Source: G965214625 sp965214625
GTDB taxonomy: Bacteria > Pseudomonadota > Gammaproteobacteria > Arenicellales > Poriferihabitantaceae
Assembly: GCA_965214625.1 (NCBI GenBank)
Contig: OZ243962.1
Coordinates: forward strand, 434,001-498,000
Length of the DNA stretch: 64,000 nucleotides
Direction: 5' to 3'
The position numbers and the translations under genes are program-made. Of the stretch, positions 8,864 to 17,450 are shown piece after piece. The notes below the pieces were generated by a model, which saw only the letters and a program-made list of their open reading frames with translations, ran no database searches and had not been told where the DNA came from. Position 1 is the first letter of the stretch. Every line of letters starts with the position of its first letter.

Positions 8864-9775
8864 TCACACGGTATAGCGCCCCGGATACCGCTTTTTTGAT
8901 TCTGGCAATCTCGACAATATGGTTCCTCCCAAAGCAATGCATGCCGATCCGACGATAACATGCATCCCCAGTTCCTCTTCAAATAGGAAATACCCGAGCA
9001 AGGCTGCAAAGATTATCCAGGTATAGTTAATCGGTGTGACCAAGGCAACATCTGCCAACTTATAGGCAACGACCCAACAATACTGGGCCAAGATGGCAAT
9101 AGGGCCGAGCAAAATCATGAAAATCATTTCTGCTGCACTGGGAGAGTGCCAATTGTAAAATGCTGGAACGGCCATCAGAAACAGCGAAAAAAAGTTTACA
9201 TACAGAAGAATTGTTAGCGGTTTTTCAGTATACGTAAAAACTTTGATCAGGATGCTTTCCACAGAGAGCAAAAACGCACCGAGCAACGCTAACCACAAAC
9301 CGATGCTCAAAGCTTCAAACAAAACTCCCGCGGTGGACCCATAAACTACAATGCCAGCCCCAATGCCACAACAAAATGCGCCTATCCATTGTATCTTCCT
9401 CACCGTCTCACCCAAAATCAGTATTGACAGCAGCATTGTAATTAAGCCGTCAGTTAATCCAAGTGCTGTAACATCTGCGATGGGTGACAGTACTCCAGCA
9501 TGTATTATGCAGACCCCGCCCATTGAACCACAAAGAGAACGGAGAAAATGATAGCGTGGACGTTGACTGGCATACTGCCTGAAAGATGCATCATTGGTGT
9601 TGCATCGGTTTGCCAGTATGATGATTACCACCGTAAAAAACCCACTGACAAAACGGACAAACAAAATTTGAAATGCCGATATCTCCCCGCCGGTTAACTT
9701 TGCTGAAGCATAAACCAGGGTAAATAACAAGGTTCCGAACAAACCCCAGATTATCACCGTTAGGCCACTACGCAT
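8864..9775 (-). CDS. DMT/EamA family exporter
   Basis: 303-residue inner-membrane protein with about ten hydrophobic helices arranged as two EamA halves, the pattern of the drug/metabolite transporter superfamily. The first half ends near residue 140 (IGAGIVVYGSTAG) and the second half has the repeated ALGGTILSR-type ending. The substrate cannot be predicted from sequence. It is a single gene, convergent with the Cas6-like unit, and the 259 bases between them hold nothing I can name. Confidence 0.8.
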   Translation of the reverse strand: MRSGLTVIIWGLFGTLLFTLVYASAKLTGGEISAFQILFVRFVSGFFTVVIIILANRCNTNDASFRQYASQRPRYHFLRSLCGSMGGVCIIHAGVLSPIADVTALGLTDGLITMLLSILILGETVRKIQWIGAFCCGIGAGIVVYGSTAGVLFEALSIGLWLALLGAFLLSVESILIKVFTYTEKPLTILLYVNFFSLFLMAVPAFYNWHSPSAAEMIFMILLGPIAILAQYCWVVAYKLADVALVTPINYTWIIFAALLGYFLFEEELGMHVIVGSACIALGGTILSRLPESKKRYPGRYTV

Positions 9776-10094
9776 TTATGCTCAATGATCTCCGCTGGAC
9801 CCGGTCGATTGATTCTGAAACGGCAAAACATAGGGTGGCTGCATTCCCGTTCCAATGATTAAGAGGCACCAACTGCGGACATTAGCTTTACCGTATGCCA
9901 TGCCCGGCAGCAATCGTTGTCTTGACGGTGGAGGTGCGACAGTAGACGCCGTAATTTAAACACACAACCAGGTGTTATCTCTGACTTTTCTACCACATTC
10001 ATCCTTGGTTTTTCCTTGTCGCCATCGCTCCATACCCAGGCAAGATGAAACCGGAACAGTATCGATCAAAGACACTCTGACCGGGCAGACATGG
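9776..10094. other. Intergenic region without visible features
   Basis: Between two minus-strand genes. No open frame with family resemblance, hairpin with a T-run, or repeat was seen. Confidence 0.5.
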
Positions 10095-10625
10095 TCAATC
10101 GAATCGGATCACGTGAAATGGATGACCTCTTGCCGCTAGAAATGACAGCAAATCCTCACGCCGGATTGTTGTGGTACGGGTATTCACCAGTGGATGGACA
10201 TGCAACTCGGGGGCCTGCATCAGTCCTTCATCGATAAAGCAGCTCACCTTCCCGGTTACGTCGTTGAGAGCGGAGAACATGCTTACCGCTCCTGGAATAA
10301 CACCAAGATAGTGCATCAGACGCTGGGCACTTGCGAACGACAATCGGCGAATACCGATTAGTTCACCCATGGTTTTCAACGCCACCTGTCGATCCTCGTG
10401 CAGGGTGAGAAGCCGCATTTCACCTTTCTTGTTCCGCACAAACAGGTTCTTGGTATGGCCATACGGTGACGGCACCCGAATGGCCTTTGCATCCTCGACC
10501 GTCCACATCGGCGCATGCTCTACGGTATGATGCCGAATGTTTTCGGCATCGAGCAGGGCAAGCAGGGAATCGGACGTCATTGGCCGGCTTCCATCAATCA
10601 GGCGGGAATCGAATTCAGTCATCAC
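10095..10625 (-). CDS. YbaK/ProX-type aminoacyl-tRNA deacylase
   Basis: 176-residue protein of the YbaK/EbsC superfamily, closest in layout to prolyl-tRNA-editing-domain proteins (PrdX/ProXp-ala type), which hydrolyse mischarged tRNA in trans. Family marks are the GHTKNLFVRNKKGEMRLLTL block with the conserved Lys, and HPLVNTRTTTI near the C-terminus. Start is taken as ATG 10625, and a second in-frame ATG sits 15 codons later. It is divergent from the DUF3750 gene. Confidence 0.82.
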   Translation of the reverse strand: MMTEFDSRLIDGSRPMTSDSLLALLDAENIRHHTVEHAPMWTVEDAKAIRVPSPYGHTKNLFVRNKKGEMRLLTLHEDRQVALKTMGELIGIRRLSFASAQRLMHYLGVIPGAVSMFSALNDVTGKVSCFIDEGLMQAPELHVHPLVNTRTTTIRREDLLSFLAARGHPFHVIRFD

Positions 10626-10801
10626 AGCGCAGATTATAACGGCTGTTGTGACCTGTCATGACCTGATAGCACACCGTCCGCACTGGGTCGTATCATGATG
10701 ATCGGGAACTTCGTGATCAGTACAGGTCTAATAGAAAGATCATCTGATAGCCATCGGCCAATACGTCTCCCTTCCCTGCTTGCCCGGCTGATCCAGAAAA
10801 A

Positions 10802-11641
10802 TTGACGCGATACGGGACAACCCCCTTGATGAAAAGCAGATTTTCCAAACGGCGACCCATAGTGCGGTCTCTGCTGTGGGGAACACTGGTTTTGATCGTG
10901 CTTTATATCCTGCCTGTGGCCTACCAACTCACGGTCTACTCTCTTGATCCAAATCGGTCAACGCCCTGGTGGTCCCTAAGCCGGGACAGCAGCGCCCAGG
11001 CTCCGGACCCGGTTACCACGACGGATGCGATCATCCAAGTCTACGCTGCCCGGGCAGTGCGTTGGCGGGGTGCGCTGGGCGTGCATACCTGGGTCACAAC
11101 CAAACGCTCGAATGAACGCTTCTATCAAAGAATGGAAGTCATGGGCTTTGCCCTGCGTTGGGGCAACCAGAGCGTTCAATTCCGTCGTGGTGACCCTGAT
11201 CAGTACTGGTATGGTAACCGACCGCATCTGCTACGCGAAATCCGCGGTGGTGCCGAGGTGGACAAACTCATTGATCGCCTACACCTCGCTGCCCATAAAT
11301 ACCCCTATACCAATCGCTATACTATCTGGCCTGGTCCCAACAGCAATACCTTTACCGCCTACCTCGGGCGCACCGTACCGGAACTCTCGCTGGACCTACC
11401 CTCAACGGCCATCGGCAAAGACTATCCGACCGATAACCGATTCTTGCAAACCCCTCCCAGCGGGAAAGGGCTGCAACTTTCTCTCGGCGGCCTTTTGGGT
11501 TTGCTCGTGGCACCGGAAGAAGGCATCGAACTCAATCTGGCCGGTCTGACGGTCGGCGTCGATTTCTCCCCATTCGCGCTCAAACTACCTGCAGTTGGTC
11601 GTATTGGCTATTCCGATATGACTCAGAAAACCCTGTTTTGA
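10802..11641 (+). CDS. DUF3750 family membrane-anchored protein
   Basis: 279 residues. A single hydrophobic helix near residues 22-45 would anchor it, with the rest in the periplasm. The body carries the DUF3750 pattern: AAR-AVRWRGALGVHTWV, DQYWYGNRPHLL, YPYTNRYTIWPGPNSNTF and the C-terminal GLLGLLVAPEEGIELNLAGL. The function of this family is unknown; the conserved WPGPNSNTF segment could be catalytic, but that is a guess. The ATG at 10829 (MKSRFSKRR) is an equally good start. Confidence 0.8.
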   Translation: MTRYGTTPLMKSRFSKRRPIVRSLLWGTLVLIVLYILPVAYQLTVYSLDPNRSTPWWSLSRDSSAQAPDPVTTTDAIIQVYAARAVRWRGALGVHTWVTTKRSNERFYQRMEVMGFALRWGNQSVQFRRGDPDQYWYGNRPHLLREIRGGAEVDKLIDRLHLAAHKYPYTNRYTIWPGPNSNTFTAYLGRTVPELSLDLPSTAIGKDYPTDNRFLQTPPSGKGLQLSLGGLLGLLVAPEEGIELNLAGLTVGVDFSPFALKLPAVGRIGYSDMTQKTLF

Positions 11642-12025
11642 TGCATCTTGCTGCATGTTGCTCTGGACAAGGCCCTGCCCGGCTATGACGAGATATTCGC
11701 CACACACCTGAAATAGAACACTGTCTCACGATCTCGTCGCCTTTCATCTCCTTCTGGGTTGGTCTTTCGTGTCTTCGACCCATCACATTTTCGCCCTGAA
11801 TCTTGCAGGTCGGCGATCTGCATGTCGCAATATAGACCACCCGACACATCATCCATCGCCACCGGTACTTGTCGACTTCAGTGGATCATCACACTGGGAA
11901 GCATGTCAATTTGACTGCATGCGATATTCACCCATTCGCTCATGTTCAACCGGCGTCCGCTTTGATAAAATAGTCGTCAGATATCGAACTTAAACTGAAT
12001 CCACTATTCAGGAGGCAGTCTCCTC
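11642..12025. other. Intergenic region before a small gene
   Basis: 384 bases between two plus-strand genes. The end of the stretch holds the hairpin ribosome-binding site described separately. No other clear gene, terminator or repeat was found. Confidence 0.45.
12010..12024 (+). promoter_or_regulatory. Ribosome-binding site inside a perfect inverted repeat
   Basis: AGGAG-GCAGT-CTCCT forms a perfect 5-bp stem with a 5-base loop. Its left arm is the Shine-Dalgarno sequence (AGGAGG, ten bases before the ATG at 12026). Pairing would hide the site, so translation of the small gene could depend on RNA folding or on a bound factor. The short stem may also be chance. Confidence 0.45.
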
Positions 12026-12229
12026 ATGAGCGAAAAAAAGAAACTCATTTACGAAATGCTAGCGATGCAAAAAGAATTCATCGCCAAGGAAAAATCAGCA
12101 GGGATCGATCTGACGGAATACTACAATTCCACGGGAAACGATGACCTTGGCAGCTACCAGAAAACCTATAGCGAGATGGCGAATCAATTGGTCGATCTTG
12201 CCCATGCAGAAAAAGGGTCACGCCGATAA
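12026..12229 (+). CDS. Small charged hypothetical protein
   Basis: 67 residues, rich in Lys and Glu, with no membrane helix. The N-terminal half is predicted helix (KKLIYEMLAMQKEFIAKEK) and the C-terminal half a second helix (YQKTYSEMANQLVDLAH), which suggests a two-helix bundle. I do not recognise it. A strong ribosome-binding site directly upstream argues that it is real. It is convergent with the PKHD hydroxylase gene. Confidence 0.7.
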   Translation: MSEKKKLIYEMLAMQKEFIAKEKSAGIDLTEYYNSTGNDDLGSYQKTYSEMANQLVDLAHAEKGSRR

Positions 12230-12320
12230 ACCCATTTCAAACCCCAACCTGTCTTGATGTTTAGGACAATCTGCTGATCGGTCCGCCCTGGAATGGGTCG
12301 ACTATCGATACTGATTGGGA

Positions 12321-12986
12321 TTACGGCTGACTCCACATCCTGACCAGGTTTATGTAACATTGATCCACCTGGTGCGTTGCGGGTTCATTCGGTTGCATTG
12401 CCAGCAATGTCTCACGGGCCAGATAGAGTTGATAGAGCAGTTCGCGCCTCTCCGGTTCCCGAACCAGACTTTGCATCCAGGTCACCGCCACCAGACGCTC
12501 ACCCCGGGTCACCGCGCTGACTTCATGGCGCGACGAGGCAGGGTACATCACCCCATCACCGGCTGTCAGCTTGACATGCTGAACGCCAAACGTGGTATGA
12601 ATCACCAGTTCTCCTCCATCGTAATCCTCCGGTGAATTCAAGAATAAGGTAATCGCGATATCCGACCGGTAGCGACTGTCTGCTTTTCCCATCACCGGAT
12701 CATCGGTGTGCAGGCCGTAGTGCATCTCCTGCTGATAACGACAATAAAAGGGCGCTGCCACCCGGCAGGGCAATCCGGCATGCAGGTATTGGGGATGACG
12801 AACCAGGGAACCCATCACGATGTTATTCAACGCATCGACCGGACTGGCCAGTTCCTGATTGAACTTGTTCCTTCGCGCCTGGACACCCGCGGAGTACCTG
12901 CCATCGACAAATTCTCCCTGTGCCAGCTGCGCCTGCACGAACGCGAGCTGTTCGCTGTTCAAAACACCGGGCAGTTCAATCAGCAT
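12321..12986 (-). CDS. PKHD-type Fe(II)/2-oxoglutarate hydroxylase (YbiX/PiuC-like)
   Basis: 221-residue prolyl-hydroxylase-like dioxygenase of the PKHD family. The iron site is visible as HxD in YGLHTDDPV (about residue 98) and a distal His in SSRHEVSAV (about 159), with an Arg shortly after (RGERLVAVTW). Members in enterics and pseudomonads are linked to iron uptake, but the substrate is not established. The ATG at 12986 overlaps the stop of the upstream Sfum_1244-like gene by one base (TGATG), so the two are translationally coupled. Confidence 0.85.
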   Translation of the reverse strand: MLIELPGVLNSEQLAFVQAQLAQGEFVDGRYSAGVQARRNKFNQELASPVDALNNIVMGSLVRHPQYLHAGLPCRVAAPFYCRYQQEMHYGLHTDDPVMGKADSRYRSDIAITLFLNSPEDYDGGELVIHTTFGVQHVKLTAGDGVMYPASSRHEVSAVTRGERLVAVTWMQSLVREPERRELLYQLYLARETLLAMQPNEPATHQVDQCYINLVRMWSQP

Positions 12987-14056
12987 CACAATACACAGTT
13001 GTCCAGTGTGCATTCGATGTGTTTGATATATCGCATGGGAGAAGCATCACTTGCCGCCTTGCTGATCAGCTGCTGACTGGTACTGAGCCAGTGCGTTTGG
13101 CCTTCGCGCACGACTTTGGAAATGGGCTGGTGGTTGCCCTGCCGCTTGGCTGCCTGGTAAGCATTACAAAAACTCGGAAACAGCTGTTTTCTCAACGGCG
13201 TCATATTGGCATAGAAAAAATCCAGTGAAGCCTGATCTCCCAGGCTCAGGCAAGCTGGCAGCAATGAGAGACAGTCGGCCAGATTATCCCGTACCGCACG
13301 CACTTTCAACTCCACAACGGGATTGTCGATGCGATACACCATGGACTGCCAACCCTGACCAATCAACTCCCCGGCAACCCGCTCTCCGATCTCATGCAGG
13401 ATTAAATTTTCCATTTCATTGTCAACGAACCGCTCCAGTGCCGATGCCGGATCTGCATCAAAGGCATAGTCGGCAATAATCTGTCCCATGGCATTATCCT
13501 GTTTTTTCCAATGCCAATCCTCCACCAATCCGGCGAGATAGCGCTGAAGCGCATCCCTGCGAATATACACACTGTCTGAATGCGACATCGCCGGGGGCGC
13601 TGAAAAGGTTCGGGCAAGTTCTTCTCCGCACACCAGAATACGAAAACGATCCGTCTTTTCAACGCTCATCAATTTCCCCAGAAAGAAAAGAGGTCTCGCC
13701 TGACGACCCAGTCCCCCACCGTATACCAGTCCCAAGGGATTAATGACCTGATTGATCGATTCGCTATCAAATCGATCAACGGCCTTTTCCCCCAGTGGGA
13801 TCGGGACATAATCGACCGCTTGCTCTTGCACCGCATCCCATCGGCTTTCCTTGGCCGAGATCCAATCACCCAACACATGGCGATCAACCGGACGATCCAA
13901 GGGGACCTGTTCTGCCCATCGATAATAATCCCGCATCTTGAGCAGATAGATACACAATGTCTCATGACCGGCATAGTGGGCGTCCGCAACATCACAGTTG
14001 TGCTGGACCGATCGTATCAGCGCACTTGTATCAATCGGCAAATGGGTTTGATCCAT
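12986..14056 (-). CDS. Sfum_1244-like conserved protein
   Basis: 356-residue soluble protein resembling the family annotated as Sfum_1244. The marks are the N-terminal LIRSVQHNCDVADAHYAG block followed by LCIYLLKMRDYYRW, and a middle part with NPLGLVYGGGLG. Function unknown. The frame is open for another 176 codons upstream, but that extension overlaps the divergent gene at 14126 and has no coding character. The ATG at 14056 (MDQTHLPID) gives the family-like start. Coupled to the PKHD hydroxylase gene. Confidence 0.78.
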   Translation of the reverse strand: MDQTHLPIDTSALIRSVQHNCDVADAHYAGHETLCIYLLKMRDYYRWAEQVPLDRPVDRHVLGDWISAKESRWDAVQEQAVDYVPIPLGEKAVDRFDSESINQVINPLGLVYGGGLGRQARPLFFLGKLMSVEKTDRFRILVCGEELARTFSAPPAMSHSDSVYIRRDALQRYLAGLVEDWHWKKQDNAMGQIIADYAFDADPASALERFVDNEMENLILHEIGERVAGELIGQGWQSMVYRIDNPVVELKVRAVRDNLADCLSLLPACLSLGDQASLDFFYANMTPLRKQLFPSFCNAYQAAKRQGNHQPISKVVREGQTHWLSTSQQLISKAASDASPMRYIKHIECTLDNCVL

Positions 14057-14125
14057 GGCAAATCGCTTATTCAAGTTCGCATTACACTGATAAAATGAGA
14101 ATCTGTCAATCAACCCCTTTCCAAG

Positions 14126-14695
14126 ATGCAGAAAGCCAGGATTCGAACCGGATGGAAAAAAAAGGGCAAGTCCGTCTCCCTCAGCGAACTGGCCAATGCA
14201 CTGTCCGCCATCTGTTGGCGTCTTTCCCTCAATGCGGCAAAAAACCTGCATGAACAGGATTTTCTCTACGACAACGATCACCAACGGATTGATGTGATTC
14301 GTGAATACCTGTTTTTCCTGATGCATTGTGCAGACCGATTGATGTATTTGCAACTGGCGGGAGAAGAGCGACAAACCTTTTTGACGACGCTCGTGCGGGA
14401 TTGTCAACGACATTATGATGAGAATACCCGGGATATTCTCGATCAGATACCGAACACAACGCCGTTTGTCGACCGGTTCAACCAAACAACGACAACGATG
14501 GCCGGCTTTCGTTTTACTGATGAGCAACCCGGCTATGAGATATACCGACTCCTTGGTGCCCGAATCCGTGACATCATGGGCCACTCGCAGATGAACAAAT
14601 GGGTCATTGATCAGGTGATGGACGTTGATGGTCCTGAAATCTATGACCTATTCAGAAAGTCATTCAACAAACTGAAACGGGCATCCGGCTATTAG
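14126..14695 (+). CDS. Conserved hypothetical protein
   Basis: 189-residue soluble, mostly helical protein that I do not recognise. The first 15 residues are very basic. The core (about residues 20-80) has Leu/Ala-rich helices with paired His and Cys (LFFLMHCADRLMYLQL) that could bind a metal, though this is only suggestive. It is divergent from the Sfum_1244-like gene with a 69-base gap, which must contain both promoters. Confidence 0.65.
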   Translation: MQKARIRTGWKKKGKSVSLSELANALSAICWRLSLNAAKNLHEQDFLYDNDHQRIDVIREYLFFLMHCADRLMYLQLAGEERQTFLTTLVRDCQRHYDENTRDILDQIPNTTPFVDRFNQTTTTMAGFRFTDEQPGYEIYRLLGARIRDIMGHSQMNKWVIDQVMDVDGPEIYDLFRKSFNKLKRASGY

Positions 14696-14779
14696 ATTTT
14701 TTCCACTCATCCGGGGCACCGCTTGTGAAGTCCGCCGCAAACCCTGCCATCGGGTTGACACGGTCAGACTGTTGCTATT

Positions 14780-14995
14780 TCACCGGCCATCGACCCTCTG
14801 TTTCGAGGGCCAGTCTTGTGAATGATCGATATGCTTTGCCTGACCATCCTGGTACCCGGCCTCCCAACCATCGGTGATGCGCTGTTCTTCAATTTTCGGG
14901 TTACCCAGAAACCCGCTGGCCCAACCCAGGATATAGTCCCTCGAGATATTGCTTTCTTCCAGTTTGGAAATCGTGTCGTAGTAGTTGCTATTCAT
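14780..14995 (-). CDS. Small hypothetical protein
   Basis: 71 residues, acidic, no signal peptide or membrane helix. Short helical segment at the start (YDTISKLEESNI), then WASGFLGNPKIEEQRITDGWEAGYQDGQ, which looks like an ordered domain with conserved-looking Trp and Gly residues. Not recognised. Same strand as the cupin gene 84 bases upstream. Confidence 0.5.
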   Translation of the reverse strand: MNSNYYDTISKLEESNISRDYILGWASGFLGNPKIEEQRITDGWEAGYQDGQAKHIDHSQDWPSKQRVDGR

Positions 14996-15079
14996 GATGT
15001 CGCAGCCGTGATCTATAAGGTTTCATCAATATTCATGTCGACCCTGTCGAAAAATAGCAGATTCTTCGTTGCCAACCAA

Positions 15080-15355
15080 TCACCCTTTGTTATAGTGACG
15101 TTCTATCGCTTCGGTGATATACCAGACACAATGAGTCTCCGGCATAATGGTCAGCAGGTCACCTGAAGCGAATTGCACAACATCGCCCTCTGGCGTTGTT
15201 ATCGTCCCTGCCCCGTCAACGATATAACTCATTTCCGTTTGGGGATAATATCGCTCGGCAACACCTTCGGGGTCCCGTGCAACGGCCCAGTCGTCCACGT
15301 TCAGCACCTCCAATTTCATTGGAGAAGGACTCTGCTCAATCAGAACCTGATTCAT
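15080..15355 (-). CDS. Cupin-domain protein
   Basis: 91-residue single-domain cupin. The second half shows the beta-barrel pattern: ERYYPQTEMSYIVDGAGTIT, then a GD turn (FASGDLLTIMPETHCVWYI). The first motif has Tyr where many cupins have the first metal-binding His, so metal binding may be altered, although a Glu and a later His are kept. Role unknown; such small cupins often bind small metabolites or act as regulatory domains. Confidence 0.7.
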   Translation of the reverse strand: MNQVLIEQSPSPMKLEVLNVDDWAVARDPEGVAERYYPQTEMSYIVDGAGTITTPEGDVVQFASGDLLTIMPETHCVWYITEAIERHYNKG

Positions 15356-15406
15356 ACCTGCTCACAACACCGTTTTCACAACCAAATGATATATGCTTGA
15401 TACAAC

Positions 15407-15784
15407 ATGCTTGATACTGGATCATATTGTCCCATGAATCTACTGTGTTTATCGATACGGATTAATGACGAATACCGGCAATTGACCATTACACCGCAGA
15501 TGGTAGAGACGGCTCAACCCATATTGGATAAAATGGATCAGGATATGGCTCGGGGATGGCAACTTGGAAAATATTTCATCCTTGCACCTGACAGGAAACA
15601 ACGCTGTCAAATTGTATCCAATCGACTGCTGACCGCACTCCATACGGATAATCAGTCCTCCATGACACTCATGGCGACCTATCTCGTCTCCCGTCTGCCG
15701 AACATCAGCACGGTTGATATCAACGGTGAAGGAGAAGTCGAAGAAACCCGCTTCTTTGATCATGAGGGCTGCCCGATACCATGA
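15407..15784 (+). CDS. Hypothetical protein upstream of a hydroxylase
   Basis: 125 residues (116 if the second in-frame ATG at 15434, MNLLCLSIR, is used). Not recognised. It begins with a beta-like LCLSIRINDEYRQLTITPQ, followed by helices. Its stop overlaps the start of the next gene by four bases (ATGA at 15781-15784), so it is translationally coupled to the 2-oxoglutarate oxygenase and may share its task. Confidence 0.6.
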   Translation: MLDTGSYCPMNLLCLSIRINDEYRQLTITPQMVETAQPILDKMDQDMARGWQLGKYFILAPDRKQRCQIVSNRLLTALHTDNQSSMTLMATYLVSRLPNISTVDINGEGEVEETRFFDHEGCPIP

Positions 15785-16365
15785 CAACACCGCAATTTCG
15801 TGAACTGGCACCCGGGTCATTTGTTTTTCTGGTAGACAATGCGCTCGACCGCACAATCTGCCGTCAGATGATCCGACTGTTCAACCAAAATCCCGATCAG
15901 CAGATGCCCGGTCGCATTGGGCAACAACAAACACTGGAACCCTCGATCAAACGATCGACGGACTTGCGGATCAGTGGACGGCCTCAATGGGAAACAATCG
16001 ACAAATCACTGCAACGTTCTCTCCTCGAAGCATTGAATCTGCTTGCCACGCTACATCCCTTTTTCAAGGTCAATCGGTTACATGACGTCGGCTACCACAT
16101 GCAGAAAACCGAAATCGGTGAATACTACCACTGGCATATCGATAGTGGCCCGGGGGATTTTACCAAGCGGCAACTCGTGGCTATTTGGTACTTGAATGAT
16201 GTTTCCGAAGGCGGAGAAACCGAATTTTATTTTCAAAAACTCACTGTTCAGCCAAAAACCGGTGTACTGATGCTGTTCCCTCCTTTTTGGACCCACCTGC
16301 ATCGGGGTAAAACCCTGCAAGCCGGCACGAAATATATTGCGACAACCTGGGTATGCACCGACTGA
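15781..16365 (+). CDS. Prolyl-4-hydroxylase-like 2OG-Fe(II) oxygenase
   Basis: 194 residues with the P4Hc/2OG-FeII_Oxy_3 pattern. The HxD metal motif is in EYYHWHIDSGPGD (about residue 120). The distal His is in HLHRGKTLQAGTKYIATTWV (about 173), with a Lys about ten residues later that could bind 2-oxoglutarate. The substrate may be a protein or free amino acid; nothing in the sequence decides it. It overlaps the upstream small gene, and is the third 2-oxoglutarate oxygenase within ten kilobases. Confidence 0.8.
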   Translation: MTTPQFRELAPGSFVFLVDNALDRTICRQMIRLFNQNPDQQMPGRIGQQQTLEPSIKRSTDLRISGRPQWETIDKSLQRSLLEALNLLATLHPFFKVNRLHDVGYHMQKTEIGEYYHWHIDSGPGDFTKRQLVAIWYLNDVSEGGETEFYFQKLTVQPKTGVLMLFPPFWTHLHRGKTLQAGTKYIATTWVCTD

Positions 16366-16415
16366 ATATTTTTTTGACCGCAAATCGATTGTAAGTGCTC
16401 ATGATCCATACCTCG

Positions 16416-16560
16416 CTAGCAATACAATGCCTTGACATGGCCCTCACAGGCATAATCCAGCATATGTTGGTCGCGAGTGACCATGGCAAGGCCAGCAAGA
16501 AGGTACGTTGCATTGACCACATGCCTTGATAAAGTGGACAGCGAGACGATTACGTTGTCC
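16416..16560 (-). pseudogene. C-terminal remnant of a PIN-domain (VapC-like) toxin gene
   Basis: A short open stretch on the minus strand ends in LLAGLAMVTRDQHMLDYACE and then HVKALYC plus stop (TAG at 16418-16416). This matches the C-terminal part of PIN-domain toxins, including the catalytic Asp in TRDQHMLDY. No start, N-terminal half or antitoxin gene is present upstream, so it is a decayed end of a toxin gene. Confidence 0.55.
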
Positions 16561-16797
16561 TTCTCTCAAATCGAGCAGATGATAGGCAGCTAGCCCTTGT
16601 CCGCATTGTGCAAAGACGGCTGGCCGTCAATGGTGGCGCAACAATACGAATTTCCGAGCCCAGGCCAACGCATGGCGTAATGCAGGTTGGCGGGTGGATT
16701 GCTTGAAAATTCCAGCATCCGATTCATCCGTGATGAGATTTGTGTGTCAAGTATATGATTCCCTGAATATTTACTAATCGCACTCGCTCAAACAGCG
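16561..16797. other. Degenerate stretch, no intact gene
   Basis: Minus-strand frames contain protein-like pieces (for example PPANLHYAMRWPGLGNSYCC) broken by stops and frame changes. I cannot assign them to a family. The stretch is likely decayed coding DNA. Confidence 0.35.
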
Positions 16798-16825
16798 TTT
16801 GAAATTTTCAAAAACATGGTATAGT
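16798..16825 (+). promoter_or_regulatory. Possible promoter with a palindrome over the -35 region
   Basis: TTTGAAA-T-TTTCAAA (16798-16812) is a perfect 7-bp palindrome. It overlaps a -35-like element, and TATAGT at 16820-16825 is a good -10. The thioredoxin gene starts 37 bases further on. The palindrome could be an operator. Confidence 0.4.
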
Positions 16826-16861
16826 GTTTTATTGAGTCTATCGCCAACGAGGGTTTTCGCC

Positions 16862-17416
16862 ATGAAACTTATAACCCAAACCCTATCATTTATGCTGTTG
16901 CTGTGCTTCAGTCTGGCTGGACCAGCCAATGAGAATGGACTGATTGATGAAACAGCAATCGGCAAAGCCGAAGATTTTTTTGATGTCTCTTTTGATGATT
17001 TTCAAGAAGAACTGGCCATCGTGCAGGAAGAAGACAAAACGGGTATTTTGGTCATGTTCGAGACCAAGGACTGTCCGTGGTGTGTACGAATGAAACAGCA
17101 AGTCCTCAACCGGGTTGCGGTGCAAAACTATTTCAAGGAACACTTCCGTGTCTTAACACTTGATGCCGAAGGAGATATTCCGGTCATCGGTTTTCAGGGA
17201 GAAGAATTGACATCGAAGGATTTTGCACTCAAAAATCTGCGAGTTCGGGCAACCCCGGTGTTCGTCTTTTTTGATCGGAAAGGTGAATTGATGACCCGCT
17301 ATACCGGCACACTCAAGAATGCACACGACTTTCTGTTGTTAGGTCGATTTGTCGTAGAAGGGCATTATCAGTCAGGCCGATTCAATCAGTTCCGTCGAGA
17401 AAACCAACCCACTTAA
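16862..17416 (+). CDS. Secreted thioredoxin-like protein (SoxW-type)
   Basis: 184 residues. The ATG at 16862 gives a clean signal peptide (MKLITQTLSFMLLLCFSLAG), while the longer frame would spoil it. The mature part has a thioredoxin fold of the thioredoxin_2/DUF255-like group, with a redox motif CPWC in TKDCPWCVRMKQQV and a cis-Pro segment RATPVFVFFDRKG. It probably reduces or delivers sulfur to periplasmic partners, like SoxW, which fits a sulfur oxidiser. It is followed 34 bases later by a TolC-like gene. Confidence 0.8.
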   Translation: MKLITQTLSFMLLLCFSLAGPANENGLIDETAIGKAEDFFDVSFDDFQEELAIVQEEDKTGILVMFETKDCPWCVRMKQQVLNRVAVQNYFKEHFRVLTLDAEGDIPVIGFQGEELTSKDFALKNLRVRATPVFVFFDRKGELMTRYTGTLKNAHDFLLLGRFVVEGHYQSGRFNQFRRENQPT

Positions 17417-17450
17417 GCATCGTCAAATTAATAGCTTTTCCAAGAGTACG

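Noticed and set aside
8676..8876. 66-codon frame between the Cas6-like gene and the exporter gene
   Set aside because: No ribosome-binding site, no family features, and it overlaps the end of the exporter gene.
14057..14584. Upstream extension of the Sfum_1244-like gene
   Set aside because: It overlaps the divergent gene at 14126 and reads as its antisense; the family start is at 14056.
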